Assembly: GCA_963783145.1 (NCBI GenBank)
Contig: CAWAMM010000003.1
Coordinates: 490,673-554,672, forward strand
Direction: 5' to 3'
Source: DATGKG01 sp963783145
GTDB lineage: Bacteria > Desulfobacterota > Binatia > Binatales > Binataceae
DNA: 64,000 bases
Below, piece by piece: positions 8,565-16,962 of this stretch. Each line of letters begins with the position of its first letter. Position 1 is the first letter of the stretch. A program made the translations under genes and the position numbers. Below the pieces are notes generated by a model. The model saw only the letters and a program-made list of their open reading frames with translations. It ran no database searches and had not been told where the DNA came from.

Positions 8565-9581
8565 ATGACCTTCCTCTCTCATCTTAAACTCCACCAGGCG
8601 GTGCTCCTGAAGTTGGCCATCGTGGTGGGGGCCTTCGTCGCGCTGACGTTCATCTTCCTCGCCGTCACCCGCATCGTTTTGCATTGGATAGGACGGCTCA
8701 CCGGGTCGCATCGGGAGTGGATGCAGGCCCTGCTGCAGGCGCTAGCACCCGCACTCAAGGTTGCGGCGGTGGTAATCGCTCTGGCGGTGGCGCTCAATGT
8801 CGAGCCGATTCCATCGCGTTGGCACGGACTGATTGGCGCGATCGTTTCGGCCGGCACCGTCCTCGCGCTGGTGGTCTTCGCAGATGGTTTGCTGACCTTT
8901 TGGATGGGGCAGGCCTCAGTCCGCTTTCCGCTGCTCGACCAAAGCTATGGGCTGGTAACTGCGCTGCTGCGTGGGCTGGTGTTCGGCCTCGGCGCGTTGA
9001 TGTTTCTCGACAGCGTCGGGATTTCCATCGGCCCGGTGCTCGCGACTCTCGGCATCGGCTCATTGGCGATCGCGCTCGCGCTTCAGGAGACGGTAAAGAA
9101 CACGCTCTCCGGCTTCTTCGTGGTGATCGATAAGCCACTGGAAGTGGGCGACTATGTGAAACTTTCCAGCGGCCAGGAGGGTTGGCTGACTCAGCTCGGT
9201 TGGCGCAGCAGCAAGTTTCGCATGATGAATGATAACGTTGTGGTGGTGCCCAACTCGCAACTGGTCGATACCATCCTGACCAATCTGCGCGGTCCCGATG
9301 GCGCGCTGGGCGTCGAAGTCGACCTCAGTGTGGCCGCCGAAGCGGACCTCCAGAAAATTGAGGACGCGACCCGCGCCGCCGCCGCCGAGGCGATGAAGTC
9401 CGCCAACGGCGACGCCTCGAAGCTGGTTCCTTCAGTCTTCTTTCAGAGTGCGAGCGGCGCCGCCTTCGGGCTGGCGGTGTTCCTGCGCGTGGCCGAGAGC
9501 GCCGATATCGAAAGAGTGCGGCACGAGTTCGTCAAGCGGCTGAGCGAAAGCTATCGCGCGAAAGACATCAAGCTGGCTTAA
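8565..9581 (+). CDS. MscS-family mechanosensitive ion channel
   Basis: The 338-residue protein has four or so N-terminal membrane helices, then the MscS pore helix and beta domain: GIGSLAIALALQETVKNTLSGFFVVIDKP around 170-198, followed by VGDYVKL and NDNVVVVPNSQLVD. MscS channels open under membrane tension to release solutes on osmotic downshock. It stands alone between a secreted-protein gene and convergent ketopantoate-reductase genes. Confidence 0.93.
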   Translation: MTFLSHLKLHQAVLLKLAIVVGAFVALTFIFLAVTRIVLHWIGRLTGSHREWMQALLQALAPALKVAAVVIALAVALNVEPIPSRWHGLIGAIVSAGTVLALVVFADGLLTFWMGQASVRFPLLDQSYGLVTALLRGLVFGLGALMFLDSVGISIGPVLATLGIGSLAIALALQETVKNTLSGFFVVIDKPLEVGDYVKLSSGQEGWLTQLGWRSSKFRMMNDNVVVVPNSQLVDTILTNLRGPDGALGVEVDLSVAAEADLQKIEDATRAAAAEAMKSANGDASKLVPSVFFQSASGAAFGLAVFLRVAESADIERVRHEFVKRLSESYRAKDIKLA

Positions 9582-9592
9582 GCCTGCGGATC

Positions 9593-10519
9593 TTAGCGGC
9601 TGCTCGAACTGACGGTTTGGTCAAGCAGCTTCAGCAGCGCATGCACCGTTTCCATCGCGGGGACGGCGATGCCGTGGCGATGCGCGGCGCGCACCACTCC
9701 TCCGCTGAGCGCGTCGTATTCCAGCCGCGCGCCCCGATCGTAATCCTGACGCGTCGAGGTTTTGAGCGCGCGCAGATTCTTGCGCGAATGTTCCAGCAGC
9801 GTCTCGATCCGATCCGGCCCCAGCTTCGCGCCGTCGGCTTGCGCGACTGCAAGCGTCTCGGTCATCAGCGTGCGAATCAACGCCGCGCCCGCGGGATCGT
9901 CAAGGACCTCGCCGACCGTGCGCCGCGTCAGCGTGGTAACCGTGTTGAAGGCCGCATTCCACAGCAGCTTCGACCATCGAAAGGTGAAGATATCGGAGAC
10001 CAGCTCGCCAAAAATTTCTGCGCGCCGAAACGCGTCGGCGATCTTCTGCGCGCGCGGAGTTTCACCGCCGTCGAGCTCGCCGTACTCGATGACGCCGGTG
10101 GTCACGTGCAGGATTTTCCCCGGCGCGACCAGCTCGACGCCGGCCCGCGCGCATCCCGCCATGATCGCCTCGCGGCCGAAATGTTCGGCGAGGGGCGCCT
10201 CGCTCTCCACCCCGTTTTGTAAGGTGAGGATCGCGCCGCCTGGAGCCAGGCATCCGGCGAGTGACTTCGCGGCCGCCTCGGTGTCATACGCCTTGACGCA
10301 AAAAAGGACCAAATCGTAGGGCGCGAAATTCCGTGGATCATCGGTCGCGCGCACCAGGCCGTGAAAATCGCCGCGCGGGCTCTGCAGGTCGAGACCATGC
10401 TCCTTGAGCGCCTGCAGATTGCGCCCGCGCGCGCCAAACACCACCTCTTCGCCGGCCTGATGCAGCCGCGCGCCGAAGTAGGCGCCGATCGCGCCCGCTC
10501 CCATCACGAGAATCCTCAT
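9593..10519 (-). CDS. 2-dehydropantoate 2-reductase family protein (copy 1)
   Basis: The 308-residue protein starts with the Rossmann motif MRILVMGAGAIGAYFGARL and contains FCVKAYDT, LTLQNGVESE and the C-terminal ApbA/PanE helical domain with KLLWNAAFN. The classical activity is NADPH-dependent reduction of ketopantoate to pantoate, but this family includes many reductases of other substrates. The ATG at 10519 overlaps the stop of the upstream paralogue by 4 bp (ATGA), so the two are translationally coupled. Having two adjacent non-identical paralogues argues that at least one is not the housekeeping pantothenate enzyme. Confidence 0.88.
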   Translation of the reverse strand: MRILVMGAGAIGAYFGARLHQAGEEVVFGARGRNLQALKEHGLDLQSPRGDFHGLVRATDDPRNFAPYDLVLFCVKAYDTEAAAKSLAGCLAPGGAILTLQNGVESEAPLAEHFGREAIMAGCARAGVELVAPGKILHVTTGVIEYGELDGGETPRAQKIADAFRRAEIFGELVSDIFTFRWSKLLWNAAFNTVTTLTRRTVGEVLDDPAGAALIRTLMTETLAVAQADGAKLGPDRIETLLEHSRKNLRALKTSTRQDYDRGARLEYDALSGGVVRAAHRHGIAVPAMETVHALLKLLDQTVSSSSR

Positions 10520-11478
10520 TTGTTGGCGTTCGCCGCGATTCCAGCGTCGAGCAGTTTTAGCAGCGCGTGAACCGTTTCCGTCGCGGGCACCGCGATTCCG
10601 TGCCGCTTCGCCGCGCGCAGAATCGCGCCGGTGATCGCGTCGTACTCCAGCCGCTTGCCCTTCTCGAAGTCCTGCAGCGTCGAGGGACGAATCGAATTGA
10701 GGTTCGGATACTTGCTCATTCGCCGAAACTGAAGGTCTGCCTCCTCCTCGGTAAGCTTCGCACCTTCGGCGCGCCCGACCCTGACCGTCTCGATGAAGAG
10801 CTGCCGCACCAACGCGCCGCCCTCGGGATCCGCGATCGCGGCGCCCACCGAGCAGCGGCCGAGTGTGCACACCGTGTTGGTGCCGTTGTTGCCCATCAGC
10901 TTGTGCCATCGGATGGTGAGCAGATCGTCGGTCAGCTCGCCCAGCACTCCGGCGCGGCGAAAGCTCTCCGCGATACGCTCGGCGCGCGGCGTTTTGCGGC
11001 CGTCGAGCTCGCCGATCTCGGCATTTCCGCCGACCGTGTGGAGAAGCTTGCCCGGCGCGGTGATTTCGGCGCCGACCCGCGCGTTGCCGCCCATCACCTG
11101 CGCGCGCGGAAATACTTCACACAGCAGCGCCTCGTTCTCGACCCCGTTCTGCACCGTCAAGATCACGCCGTCGGGAGCGAGACATCCGACCACTTGCTTT
11201 GCGGCCGAGATGGTATCCTGCGATTTGACGCAAAACAGGATCAGTTCGTAGGGCGCGAACTCGCGCGGATCCGACGATGCTTTGACCGGCAGGTTGAATT
11301 CGCGCTCGATCCCGCCCGCATGCATCCGCTCGTCGATGCTGGTGACCTCGAGGCCGTGCTCCTGGAGCGCGCGCAAATGCTCACCACGCGCGCAGAAATA
11401 AACCTCGTCGCCGGCCCGCTGAAGCCATGCGCCGTAGAATGCGCCGATCGCGCCCGCGCCCATCACCAGAATCTTCAT
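10516..11478 (-). CDS. 2-dehydropantoate 2-reductase family protein (copy 2)
   Basis: This 320-residue paralogue of the downstream gene shares MKILVMGAGAIGAFYGAWL at the N-terminus, FCVKSQDT, LTVQNGVENEALL and the C-terminal domain with WHKLMGNNG. Where most PanE proteins have KLLWNA, this copy has HKLMGNNG, so the dimer/active-site helix has diverged. The start at 11478 is chosen because the Rossmann strand begins there; the frame is open 23 codons further. It is the first gene of a two-gene unit with an ATGA overlap. Confidence 0.88.
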   Translation of the reverse strand: MKILVMGAGAIGAFYGAWLQRAGDEVYFCARGEHLRALQEHGLEVTSIDERMHAGGIEREFNLPVKASSDPREFAPYELILFCVKSQDTISAAKQVVGCLAPDGVILTVQNGVENEALLCEVFPRAQVMGGNARVGAEITAPGKLLHTVGGNAEIGELDGRKTPRAERIAESFRRAGVLGELTDDLLTIRWHKLMGNNGTNTVCTLGRCSVGAAIADPEGGALVRQLFIETVRVGRAEGAKLTEEEADLQFRRMSKYPNLNSIRPSTLQDFEKGKRLEYDAITGAILRAAKRHGIAVPATETVHALLKLLDAGIAANANK

Positions 11479-11764
11479 TCTATTCGTTATAGAGAACGCG
11501 ACGCCGCTTCCGCTACAAAAGCGATCTCGACTGACATCCTGCGCCACTACAGGAGTGCGAGTCTATCCAGCCGAAGGAGAACCGTCATAAGCGATTGGCG
11601 CGCAGAAGGGGACGGTTCCCGCGAAATCCGAAGCGCCACCATCAAAAGCGTCCGGGGGCTCACTCAAGAACGAAGTGTCCAAGCGGTACAAGCTGCACCA
11701 ACACAACCGGCAAGGCGGTCACGGTCGTTGAGCCGATCGCGGCAAATGCGCGATAAATAAGGCT

Positions 11765-11809
11765 GGAGGAGGAACGCGGCCGGTGCCGCGACCGGTCTTC
11801 AAAACGGGT
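11765..11809 (+). pseudogene. selC: Broken selenocysteine tRNA, 5-prime half
   Basis: The sequence reads as the first half of a bacterial tRNA-Sec: an 8-nt acceptor strand GGAGGAGG, a two-base linker, a perfect 6-bp D-stem CGCGGC/GCCGCG with the tetraloop CGGT (the extended D-stem typical of tRNA-Sec), then an anticodon arm with loop CTTCAAA and anticodon TCA. The anticodon stem has one G-G mismatch. No matching variable arm, T-arm or 3-prime acceptor strand CCTCCTCC follows. Integrating elements often use selC, so this may be a disrupted attachment site. Confidence 0.5.
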
Positions 11810-11815
11810 GCGGTA

Positions 11816-11896
11816 CATCATGCTGGGTCATGTAGGGTCATGTGAGGTACAAAATCCGCCGGTTTTTCGGGTTTGAGGTCATGTAGCATCATGCTG
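11816..11896. repeat. Short direct repeats next to the tRNA-Sec fragment
   Basis: CATCATGCTG occurs at 11816-11825 and 11887-11896. GGTCATGTAG occurs at 11826-11835 and 11877-11886, with a variant GGTCATGTGA at 11836-11845. Clustered 10-mers just after a broken tRNA anticodon loop resemble integrase arm or attachment-site DNA, but no integrase gene is nearby. Confidence 0.6.
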
Positions 11897-12135
11897 TAGC
11901 GGCTCAGAGTGGCCACTCAGTGGGCACTCGAGCCCTGCGAGCCTCCGGAAAGCGGTGGTCTAGAGAGGCGCCAGCCGGCACTCTCCAAGTACCCGTTTTT
12001 AGACCTTTGCCAAAGCCGGTCGAAGGTTGACCCACTTTGCGCGGTAAGTCGCCGACTTAAATTAACCCACCTGGCCATTTTATGGCCCGGAGGAGTGACC
12101 TTCCGCCCTCGCCGCTCTGCTAAACTTGACTGCGA

Positions 12136-12777
12136 ATGGACGGGCTTCGAAATCCCGCGTTTTTGATCGGCTCCGCCTTGGCCGTGGTAGGCCTCATTTG
12201 GCTGCCGTCTTGGACTGTTCTGGCGCGAGCCGGCGGCATCAGCGCAAGAAATCTAAACTCTTCGGCATTGCGAGGCGGTGCGACCGAAGACGACTGGCTT
12301 ACCTATCGGAATGTAAAAAGCGGGTTGTCATTCCGATATCCGCCTTCTTTGTGGGTTGGCGAACCGGACCCCGCTAAGCTCGGGCTGCCCGACGAATCAA
12401 TAGTCGATTTGCGCGGCTATGTTGGTTCGAAGGATCGCGACATTATCGTGCTTCGCTTCATGTGCAAGCCTGGCGAGCAGACGCCGGAAATTGCGGCTGC
12501 TAACGCGCACGGGTTTCTACGCCGCCCTCAGGGTAAATATGAGTGTGCTCCTATCACCTCGATCAGGCTCGACGGTAATGAAGCAATCTTGTTTTGCAGC
12601 TGCGGATGGGGTGGGTCGTGTCAGTGGACCGTGAATATCTTGCAGCCGCGCGCATGCAGCATCTTCCCGGGAGGACCTCCCGCAGGTCCCGACGACAACC
12701 ACCTACCTCTCCACGATGGGCACTTCCCGTTGTTGTCGATCATCAGGACGGTCCATCTCCAAGCGGCAACTAAATGA
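12136..12777 (+). CDS. Hypothetical exported or membrane-anchored protein
   Basis: The 213-residue product starts with one hydrophobic helix (FLIGSALAVVGLIWLPSW), either a signal peptide or an anchor. The rest includes SGLSFRYPPSLWVG, a pattern common in exported proteins with a small alpha/beta domain, and a CSCGWGGSC cluster with three closely spaced cysteines. No family can be named. There is no obvious ribosome-binding site, and the neighbouring DNA is rich in mobile-element debris. Confidence 0.6.
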   Translation: MDGLRNPAFLIGSALAVVGLIWLPSWTVLARAGGISARNLNSSALRGGATEDDWLTYRNVKSGLSFRYPPSLWVGEPDPAKLGLPDESIVDLRGYVGSKDRDIIVLRFMCKPGEQTPEIAAANAHGFLRRPQGKYECAPITSIRLDGNEAILFCSCGWGGSCQWTVNILQPRACSIFPGGPPAGPDDNHLPLHDGHFPLLSIIRTVHLQAATK

Positions 12778-12832
12778 GCGATAGACCGGGCGACCCCGCG
12801 GCCGCGCCAAGCGCCAAGGCCTTTATGCCTTA

Positions 12833-12847
12833 TCAGGATTGTCCTGA
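12833..12847. promoter_or_regulatory. Inverted repeat TCAGGA-TTG-TCCTGA
   Basis: Perfect 6-bp arms separated by 3 bp lie in the gap after the hypothetical exported-protein gene. The symmetry and size suit a dimeric regulator site. No T-run follows, so it is unlikely to be a terminator. No regulated gene is evident. Confidence 0.35.
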
Positions 12848-12905
12848 AAGGATTCTTTAATATCGTGCATTCTTCCTCGGAGCGGAGAGCACGCCAGCCG
12901 TGCGT

Positions 12906-13195
12906 TTACCTTTGAGTCTGAAGCTCTCGCCGTTGATGCTCACGATGATCGAGAGGTGCAGGATCTCGATCGAGCATCGCCGCGGTGGGCACGCTGTCGT
13001 GGGCGAAAGCGGAATCCCAGCTGCGGAAGGTAAGATTCGAAGTGAGGATCATCGAGCCATGTTCATAGCGTTGCTCTACGACCTGGAAGCACAGGTTGGC
13101 GTGCTCGCGACTCATCGGCAGATAGCCGATCTCGTCGATGATCAGCAGCTCGTAGACGTTAACCGCACGATGCACGGTTTGTCGGTAACGGTCCT
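12906..13195 (-). pseudogene. istB relic (IS21 helper ATPase), C-terminal part
   Basis: On the minus strand this encodes YELLIIDEIGYLPMSREHANLCFQVVEQRYEHGSMILTSN and FRSWDSAFA (given here as consecutive family motifs): the Walker B region and C-terminal half of IstB, which delivers target DNA to the IS21 transposase. The frame decays at both ends. The matching Walker A part lies immediately beyond, on the opposite strand (13215-13320), so the gene has been split and one part inverted. Confidence 0.8.
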
Positions 13196-13214
13196 GACCT
13201 GCGCTGCTTCCAGC

Positions 13215-13320
13215 ATCAAGACCAGAACGTGGTATTCCTGGGCCCTCGGGTGTGGGCAAGACTCACATTGGGATCGCGGTCGGCTATCTGGCTACTCGGA
13301 AGGGCTACAAGACATCTCGC
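13215..13320 (+). pseudogene. istB relic, Walker A part on the opposite strand
   Basis: The plus strand encodes NVVFLGPSGVGKTHIGIAV followed by GYLATRKGYKT, the P-loop region of IstB. Its C-terminal continuation is found inverted just upstream. After about 13320 the reading no longer resembles IstB. Confidence 0.75.
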
Positions 13321-13446
13321 GGGCTCGCGCGCGCCGTGACTCACGTTCGGCGCACAGCAGTTCCTCGACGAAGTGTTGGAGTGCGAGCGTCTGCAGCCGA
13401 TGCCTGTGCCATGGCCCGGGTTTCGGTCACAGCGCGCGCACTGTCC

Positions 13447-14160
13447 CTACTTGCAACGATTCGCGAGTTTACGCAGAAGGTCGAGAAACACCTTTGTGGG
13501 CTCGAAATCAGGGATCACGGTTTCGGCACCCGCACGCTTTAGTTGCTCGGCAGCCTCGCCCGCGCCAACTCCGATAAAGTTCCATCCTAGCTGCCGCGCG
13601 GCTTCAACATCCCAGGTACCATCGCCAACGTAGGTTATTGCCGAAAAGTCCAAACCCTGCACATCGGCCGCTTTGCGGGCCGCATTCAACATGATCTCCT
13701 CGCGAGAAATCGCGTCATCGCACCCCGCTATCGGCGTTGACTCTTCAAGGAGTCCCGCGATTCGAAGCTTAAATTCCGCAGATGCCAGGAAACACCCTGT
13801 GGCAATTGCAACCGCGAATCGCGACTGCGCGCGAACCGCCGAAAGGGCATCAGCGGCACCGGGTATCGGGCGGATGCACTTCTCCTCCATCAGAACAGCG
13901 GCTTCGAGCAGAGCTACCCGGCGATCTCTGACGGCATCGATCTCACAGGCGGTGATAACCCGCCCGAAGGCAGCCTCGCAATGCTGGGAGACGATTCCGA
14001 GATCGGTATAGTGCTTCACCTCGGCGAGCCATTGGGCGTGATCGCTGGGCAGTCGGAGGATTTCGCGTGCGGCCGTCCAAAAGCACTCAGCGTCCAGCTC
14101 GCTAGTGTCGGTCAGGGTCCCATCAACGTCGAATACAACCAGATGCACCGCTCGGAGCAT
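13447..14160 (-). CDS. HAD-superfamily phosphatase
   Basis: The 237-residue protein carries the HAD motifs: VFDVDGTLTDT (motif I, nucleophile and acid Asp), AIATGC (motif II), a conserved lysine region, and ITYVGDGTWDVEAAR (motif IV, Mg binding). The alpha-helical cap lies between motifs I and II. It resembles the phosphoglycolate-phosphatase-like branch; the substrate is unknown. The ATG at 14160 is the first before motif I; the frame is open to 14238, but the extension is Arg/Ser-rich and not family-like. It is a single gene between an istB relic and an intergenic stretch. Confidence 0.88.
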   Translation of the reverse strand: MLRAVHLVVFDVDGTLTDTSELDAECFWTAAREILRLPSDHAQWLAEVKHYTDLGIVSQHCEAAFGRVITACEIDAVRDRRVALLEAAVLMEEKCIRPIPGAADALSAVRAQSRFAVAIATGCFLASAEFKLRIAGLLEESTPIAGCDDAISREEIMLNAARKAADVQGLDFSAITYVGDGTWDVEAARQLGWNFIGVGAGEAAEQLKRAGAETVIPDFEPTKVFLDLLRKLANRCK

Positions 14161-14443
14161 AACAGCTTGGCGCGCGTTGTAGAAAGAATCGAGACTAGGT
14201 AGCGATCGGCGGTGGCTCCAGTGTAAGCGTCGTCGCATAGAGTGTTCGAGTTCCTCTCCCGCCGCCCCTCGGTCTGTCCCCGCAGAGATAGGGATGGAGT
14301 GTAACGACCGCAGCCTTGGCTTGGCGCGGCGCGCGACGCACGCCGGCTACATGGTTGCCTCCCATCTGATCGAGTTACGCCGCCTCTCCGCTGGTTCTAA
14401 ACAATTTCACCTCGCGCCTATTCTTATCCAAGGGTGCTATTGC

Positions 14444-14872
14444 TCAGAGTTGGACTGCTGCTTGCCGGATAGCATTCAGGATGAATAGGAAATGACCCGG
14501 ATGAGCTATACGCCCGAGCATAGCGACCTGTTTCAGAACCTTGAGTTCGCCGCGCGTAATCGCATGACTCTTGCGCAGGGCCTGGTTTGAGATGAACCGC
14601 TGCCACGCGCCGTCACCCCTCTTTGCCGACGGTCGCCCACCATAGATAATTTGCTTGGCTTCCGGGTGAGCTAAGACCAGGAGTTCTTTGGTGTCGAGCC
14701 CTAACGTCTTAGCTAGCCTATTGATCAGCGAAATCGACGGTTTGCGGCGACCGTTCTCGAGGTATGCGATGTGACTGGCCTTAATGCCGGTGGCGGCGGC
14801 GAGCTCACGCTGGGTCATTCTGGCCCTGTCGCGGGCCTCTTTAACAACGGCACCGAGTGTTCTTTTGGTCAT
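14444..14872 (-). CDS. XRE-family helix-turn-helix regulator
   Basis: This 142-residue protein starts with an XRE/Cro helix-turn-helix (residues 4-60: RMTQRELAAATGIKASHIAYLENGRRKPS), followed by a C-terminal region with no known domain. The ATG at 14872 has GGGAG upstream and places the HTH at the N-terminus; longer in-frame starts exist to 14953 but would overlap the upstream gene. It follows the small zinc-ribbon gene with a 50-bp gap, so the two are likely cotranscribed. Confidence 0.82.
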   Translation of the reverse strand: MTKRTLGAVVKEARDRARMTQRELAAATGIKASHIAYLENGRRKPSISLINRLAKTLGLDTKELLVLAHPEAKQIIYGGRPSAKRGDGAWQRFISNQALRKSHAITRGELKVLKQVAMLGRIAHPGHFLFILNAIRQAAVQL

Positions 14873-14922
14873 CGTGCTATCTCCCTCGATGCGGTCAATT
14901 GCGGCTATTGAGCCGGACATTT

Positions 14923-15144
14923 TCAGGGCTGTTGCTTCGTAACGGCTGTCCAATCTTCGCCAAAGCAGCGCTTACAAATGATTCGCCGATATTCCCTTGG
15001 GTTAGGGGCGCCGATTGCATCTACTTCCGACAACTGCTGGTAGTAAATATCCCCAGCGCGCAGATCCCCTCCGCAGCCTTTGCAGAGGAAGCGTACGTTG
15101 GGGGCAACGATCAATTCGGAAATTCTAGTCGGCAAAGCTAGCAC
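14923..15144 (-). CDS. Small zinc-ribbon-like protein
   Basis: The 73-residue product has two CxxC pairs, CKGCGG and CKRCFG, about 32 residues apart, as in a zinc ribbon. It also has a conserved-looking core AGDIYYQQLSE. No family is named. It is upstream of and co-directional with the XRE regulator, and may be its partner. Confidence 0.55.
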   Translation of the reverse strand: MLALPTRISELIVAPNVRFLCKGCGGDLRAGDIYYQQLSEVDAIGAPNPREYRRIICKRCFGEDWTAVTKQQP

Positions 15145-15382
15145 TCCTTCAAAGTTTGGATTTGCCTACTTTAATATATTTGCGCGTGGGCTGCTTGTTT
15201 CGACGGTAATCACGATATTGGCTCCGATCGAGGCGAGTTACGGTTGTGGTTTTCCTGGACTGCCCCCACCAGAGGTCTTCTCAATCATGACATGTAGACA
15301 ATATCCAGCACGTGTCGGTAGCTGAGCCTCCGTCAGATCAATCGCCAATTTGCTTGTTCGTCCAGACCGGTTACCGGAGAGT

Positions 15383-15820
15383 CTATTTTGGTAGGTCGAA
15401 CTTCCCGAGAATTCGCGCGAGAGAGCTGTTGTGTCTGGGTAAGCGAAAAATATCCCGTATGAAATGCGGTAGTGACTTTTCGTCGGCTATTTCGGTTGCG
15501 CCTAGAAGGCTCGGATTCGGCCGCTCTTCCCTTTCAATCAGAGGAGTGGGGGTGAAACGTGGATGATCAATGACCTTCACGTTCGGATCGCGTAGTTCCA
15601 AATGTCTCATTCTCGCCGTTGTGGTAGCGATCTCGTGCGGACCATCCCATTTGCCGTCGCGGAACCTTTGATATTCGAATTTGATTTTCAATAGAGGCAG
15701 CCGCCCCTGATAAGAAATCGACTCGACCGTCCCTGGCCACCACCCACCTTTACCCATCCTCACGACCCAGACCCAAACCGGCATTTCGAGCTTCAGCTTC
15801 GTGATGTCTGTGGGTTCCAC
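15383..15820 (-). CDS. Hypothetical protein with PWWP/Tudor-like N-terminus
   Basis: The 145-residue product begins at a GTG with AAGGAG 5 bp upstream, a good start. Residues 12-50 (PVWVWVVRMGKGGWWPGTV and following strands) look like a small beta-barrel of the PWWP/Tudor/SH3 type, which binds nucleic acid or protein tails. That likeness is from pattern only. The C-terminal half is polar with no motif. It is an isolated gene in an accessory region. Confidence 0.6.
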   Translation of the reverse strand: MEPTDITKLKLEMPVWVWVVRMGKGGWWPGTVESISYQGRLPLLKIKFEYQRFRDGKWDGPHEIATTTARMRHLELRDPNVKVIDHPRFTPTPLIEREERPNPSLLGATEIADEKSLPHFIRDIFRLPRHNSSLARILGKFDLPK

Positions 15821-16052
15821 CGCTCTCCTTCATTTCGACCGGCCAAAGGCGTTGTCAATCAATCCTTCGGGGGGCTCCCTCTGTATTTTGAGGAATTTCC
15901 TTAAGAATTCCGCCACCTGCCCTGCTCGGGGCCTTCCGGTCATTTAGAGGAATTCCCGGTGCGACTGTGCAAAGACAGGCTTTTCGGCCCGTTCCCGTTG
16001 TTATTTCAGGTTGAATCTGGCGGAAAATTACTTTATTCTACGGCCGAATGCA

Positions 16053-16427
16053 ATGATTTCCTTTGGGTTCCTCGATATGCGGCAAATCGATTTCCGACCG
16101 ATGAGAATTCTTACCGATGGGGAAAAAGGGACCCTTCTGGCGGGACGCCATTTTCGTGACATCCGACTCGACAACGTGGATTTGTCCGGTTCCGACCTTC
16201 GCAATACCGTTTTCGAAAGAGTCTCCCTCAGACTATGTGACTTTTCGGCGGCAGATCTGCGTAACGCTCGCTTCACCAACTGTGATTTAAGCGGTGCCCG
16301 ATTTGACAACGCGATCATAGTTCGCTGCCGATTCGAAGCTATTTCGCTTTCGCGCGCCTCAGCGAACGGGAACACTAGAGTGTTAAGAGTCGCTCAACAT
16401 CCAAGAAGACCGTCGTCCCTGGAGTAA
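16053..16427 (+). CDS. Pentapeptide-repeat protein
   Basis: From about residue 35 the product shows consecutive A(D/N)Lxx pentapeptides (DLSGSDLRNTVFERV, CDFSAADLRNARFTNCDLSG), predicting a right-handed quadrilateral beta-helix of about four turns. Some members bind DNA gyrase; most have no known role. Three in-frame ATGs (16053, 16077, 16101) are possible and none has a clear ribosome-binding site. It ends 4 bp before the GIY-YIG-like gene, so the two form a unit. Confidence 0.65.
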   Translation: MISFGFLDMRQIDFRPMRILTDGEKGTLLAGRHFRDIRLDNVDLSGSDLRNTVFERVSLRLCDFSAADLRNARFTNCDLSGARFDNAIIVRCRFEAISLSRASANGNTRVLRVAQHPRRPSSLE

Positions 16428-16431
16428 AGGT

Positions 16432-16962
16432 ATGGGCTGGCAAGGACCTTATCGAATTCATAGCTTTCTCGACGATTTGATAAGTAGGCCTGATACGCGG
16501 CCGCCGGACTGCCCGGGAGTTTACGTCCTCTCGCAACGGAGATGGAGGGAGGCGCCTGACAAGAGGTCTGGTTTGCTGTACGCCGGTCAGTCGCCATATC
16601 TGCGATTTCGAATGGGTGAGTTCTTTTCGGATTTGTTCGGATTTACATCCGATGACTTTGGCGATGGCGAGGCATACAAACATCGCGGTGGTCATGCAGT
16701 TTGGCATCTGCATTGTCTCCGAGAGCACATTAGTCCTCTAACGCTGTGGATAGGCTGGTACGCAACCCCAGTGTGCCTGAACTGTGCGGAAGTCAACCTT
16801 TGCAAAATGATCGGATTGATCGAGCCATGTCCGGCCCTGGGACTGAAATGCGAGCGCCACGCGCCTCTACTTGATTTGGAAACGACTTGCCCAACTAACA
16901 CGGATGCACGAGAGTTCGGCAAAGCAACTCACACGGGTCGCCATTCGAACGGGACACGCTAG
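16432..16962 (+). CDS. GIY-YIG-like nuclease domain protein
   Basis: The 176-residue protein contains PGVYVLSQ and, 20 residues later, LLYAGQSPYLRFRM, which match the GIY and YIG strands and the helix with the catalytic arginine of GIY-YIG nucleases. The middle has a CLNCAEVNLC cluster that could bind zinc, and a later HA.LLDLE segment. The catalytic Glu is not certain, so activity is tentative. It starts 4 bp after the pentapeptide-repeat gene, suggesting coupled expression. Confidence 0.55.
   Translation: MGWQGPYRIHSFLDDLISRPDTRPPDCPGVYVLSQRRWREAPDKRSGLLYAGQSPYLRFRMGEFFSDLFGFTSDDFGDGEAYKHRGGHAVWHLHCLREHISPLTLWIGWYATPVCLNCAEVNLCKMIGLIEPCPALGLKCERHAPLLDLETTCPTNTDAREFGKATHTGRHSNGTR

Larger units (their letters stand above)
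11479..12135. other. Gene-poor stretch with tRNA-Sec relic and short repeats
   Basis: These 657 bp hold no convincing protein gene. The 11570-11760 part has short open frames but no start, ribosome-binding site or family match. The 11765-11896 part holds the tRNA-Sec fragment and direct repeats listed separately. The rest, to 12135, shows nothing I can name. Confidence 0.6.

Noticed and set aside
10567..11760. Long plus-strand open frame of 397 codons opposite the ketopantoate-reductase genes
   Set aside because: It is antisense to a clearly conserved gene, Arg-rich, and has no domain or start signal; a GC-driven shadow.
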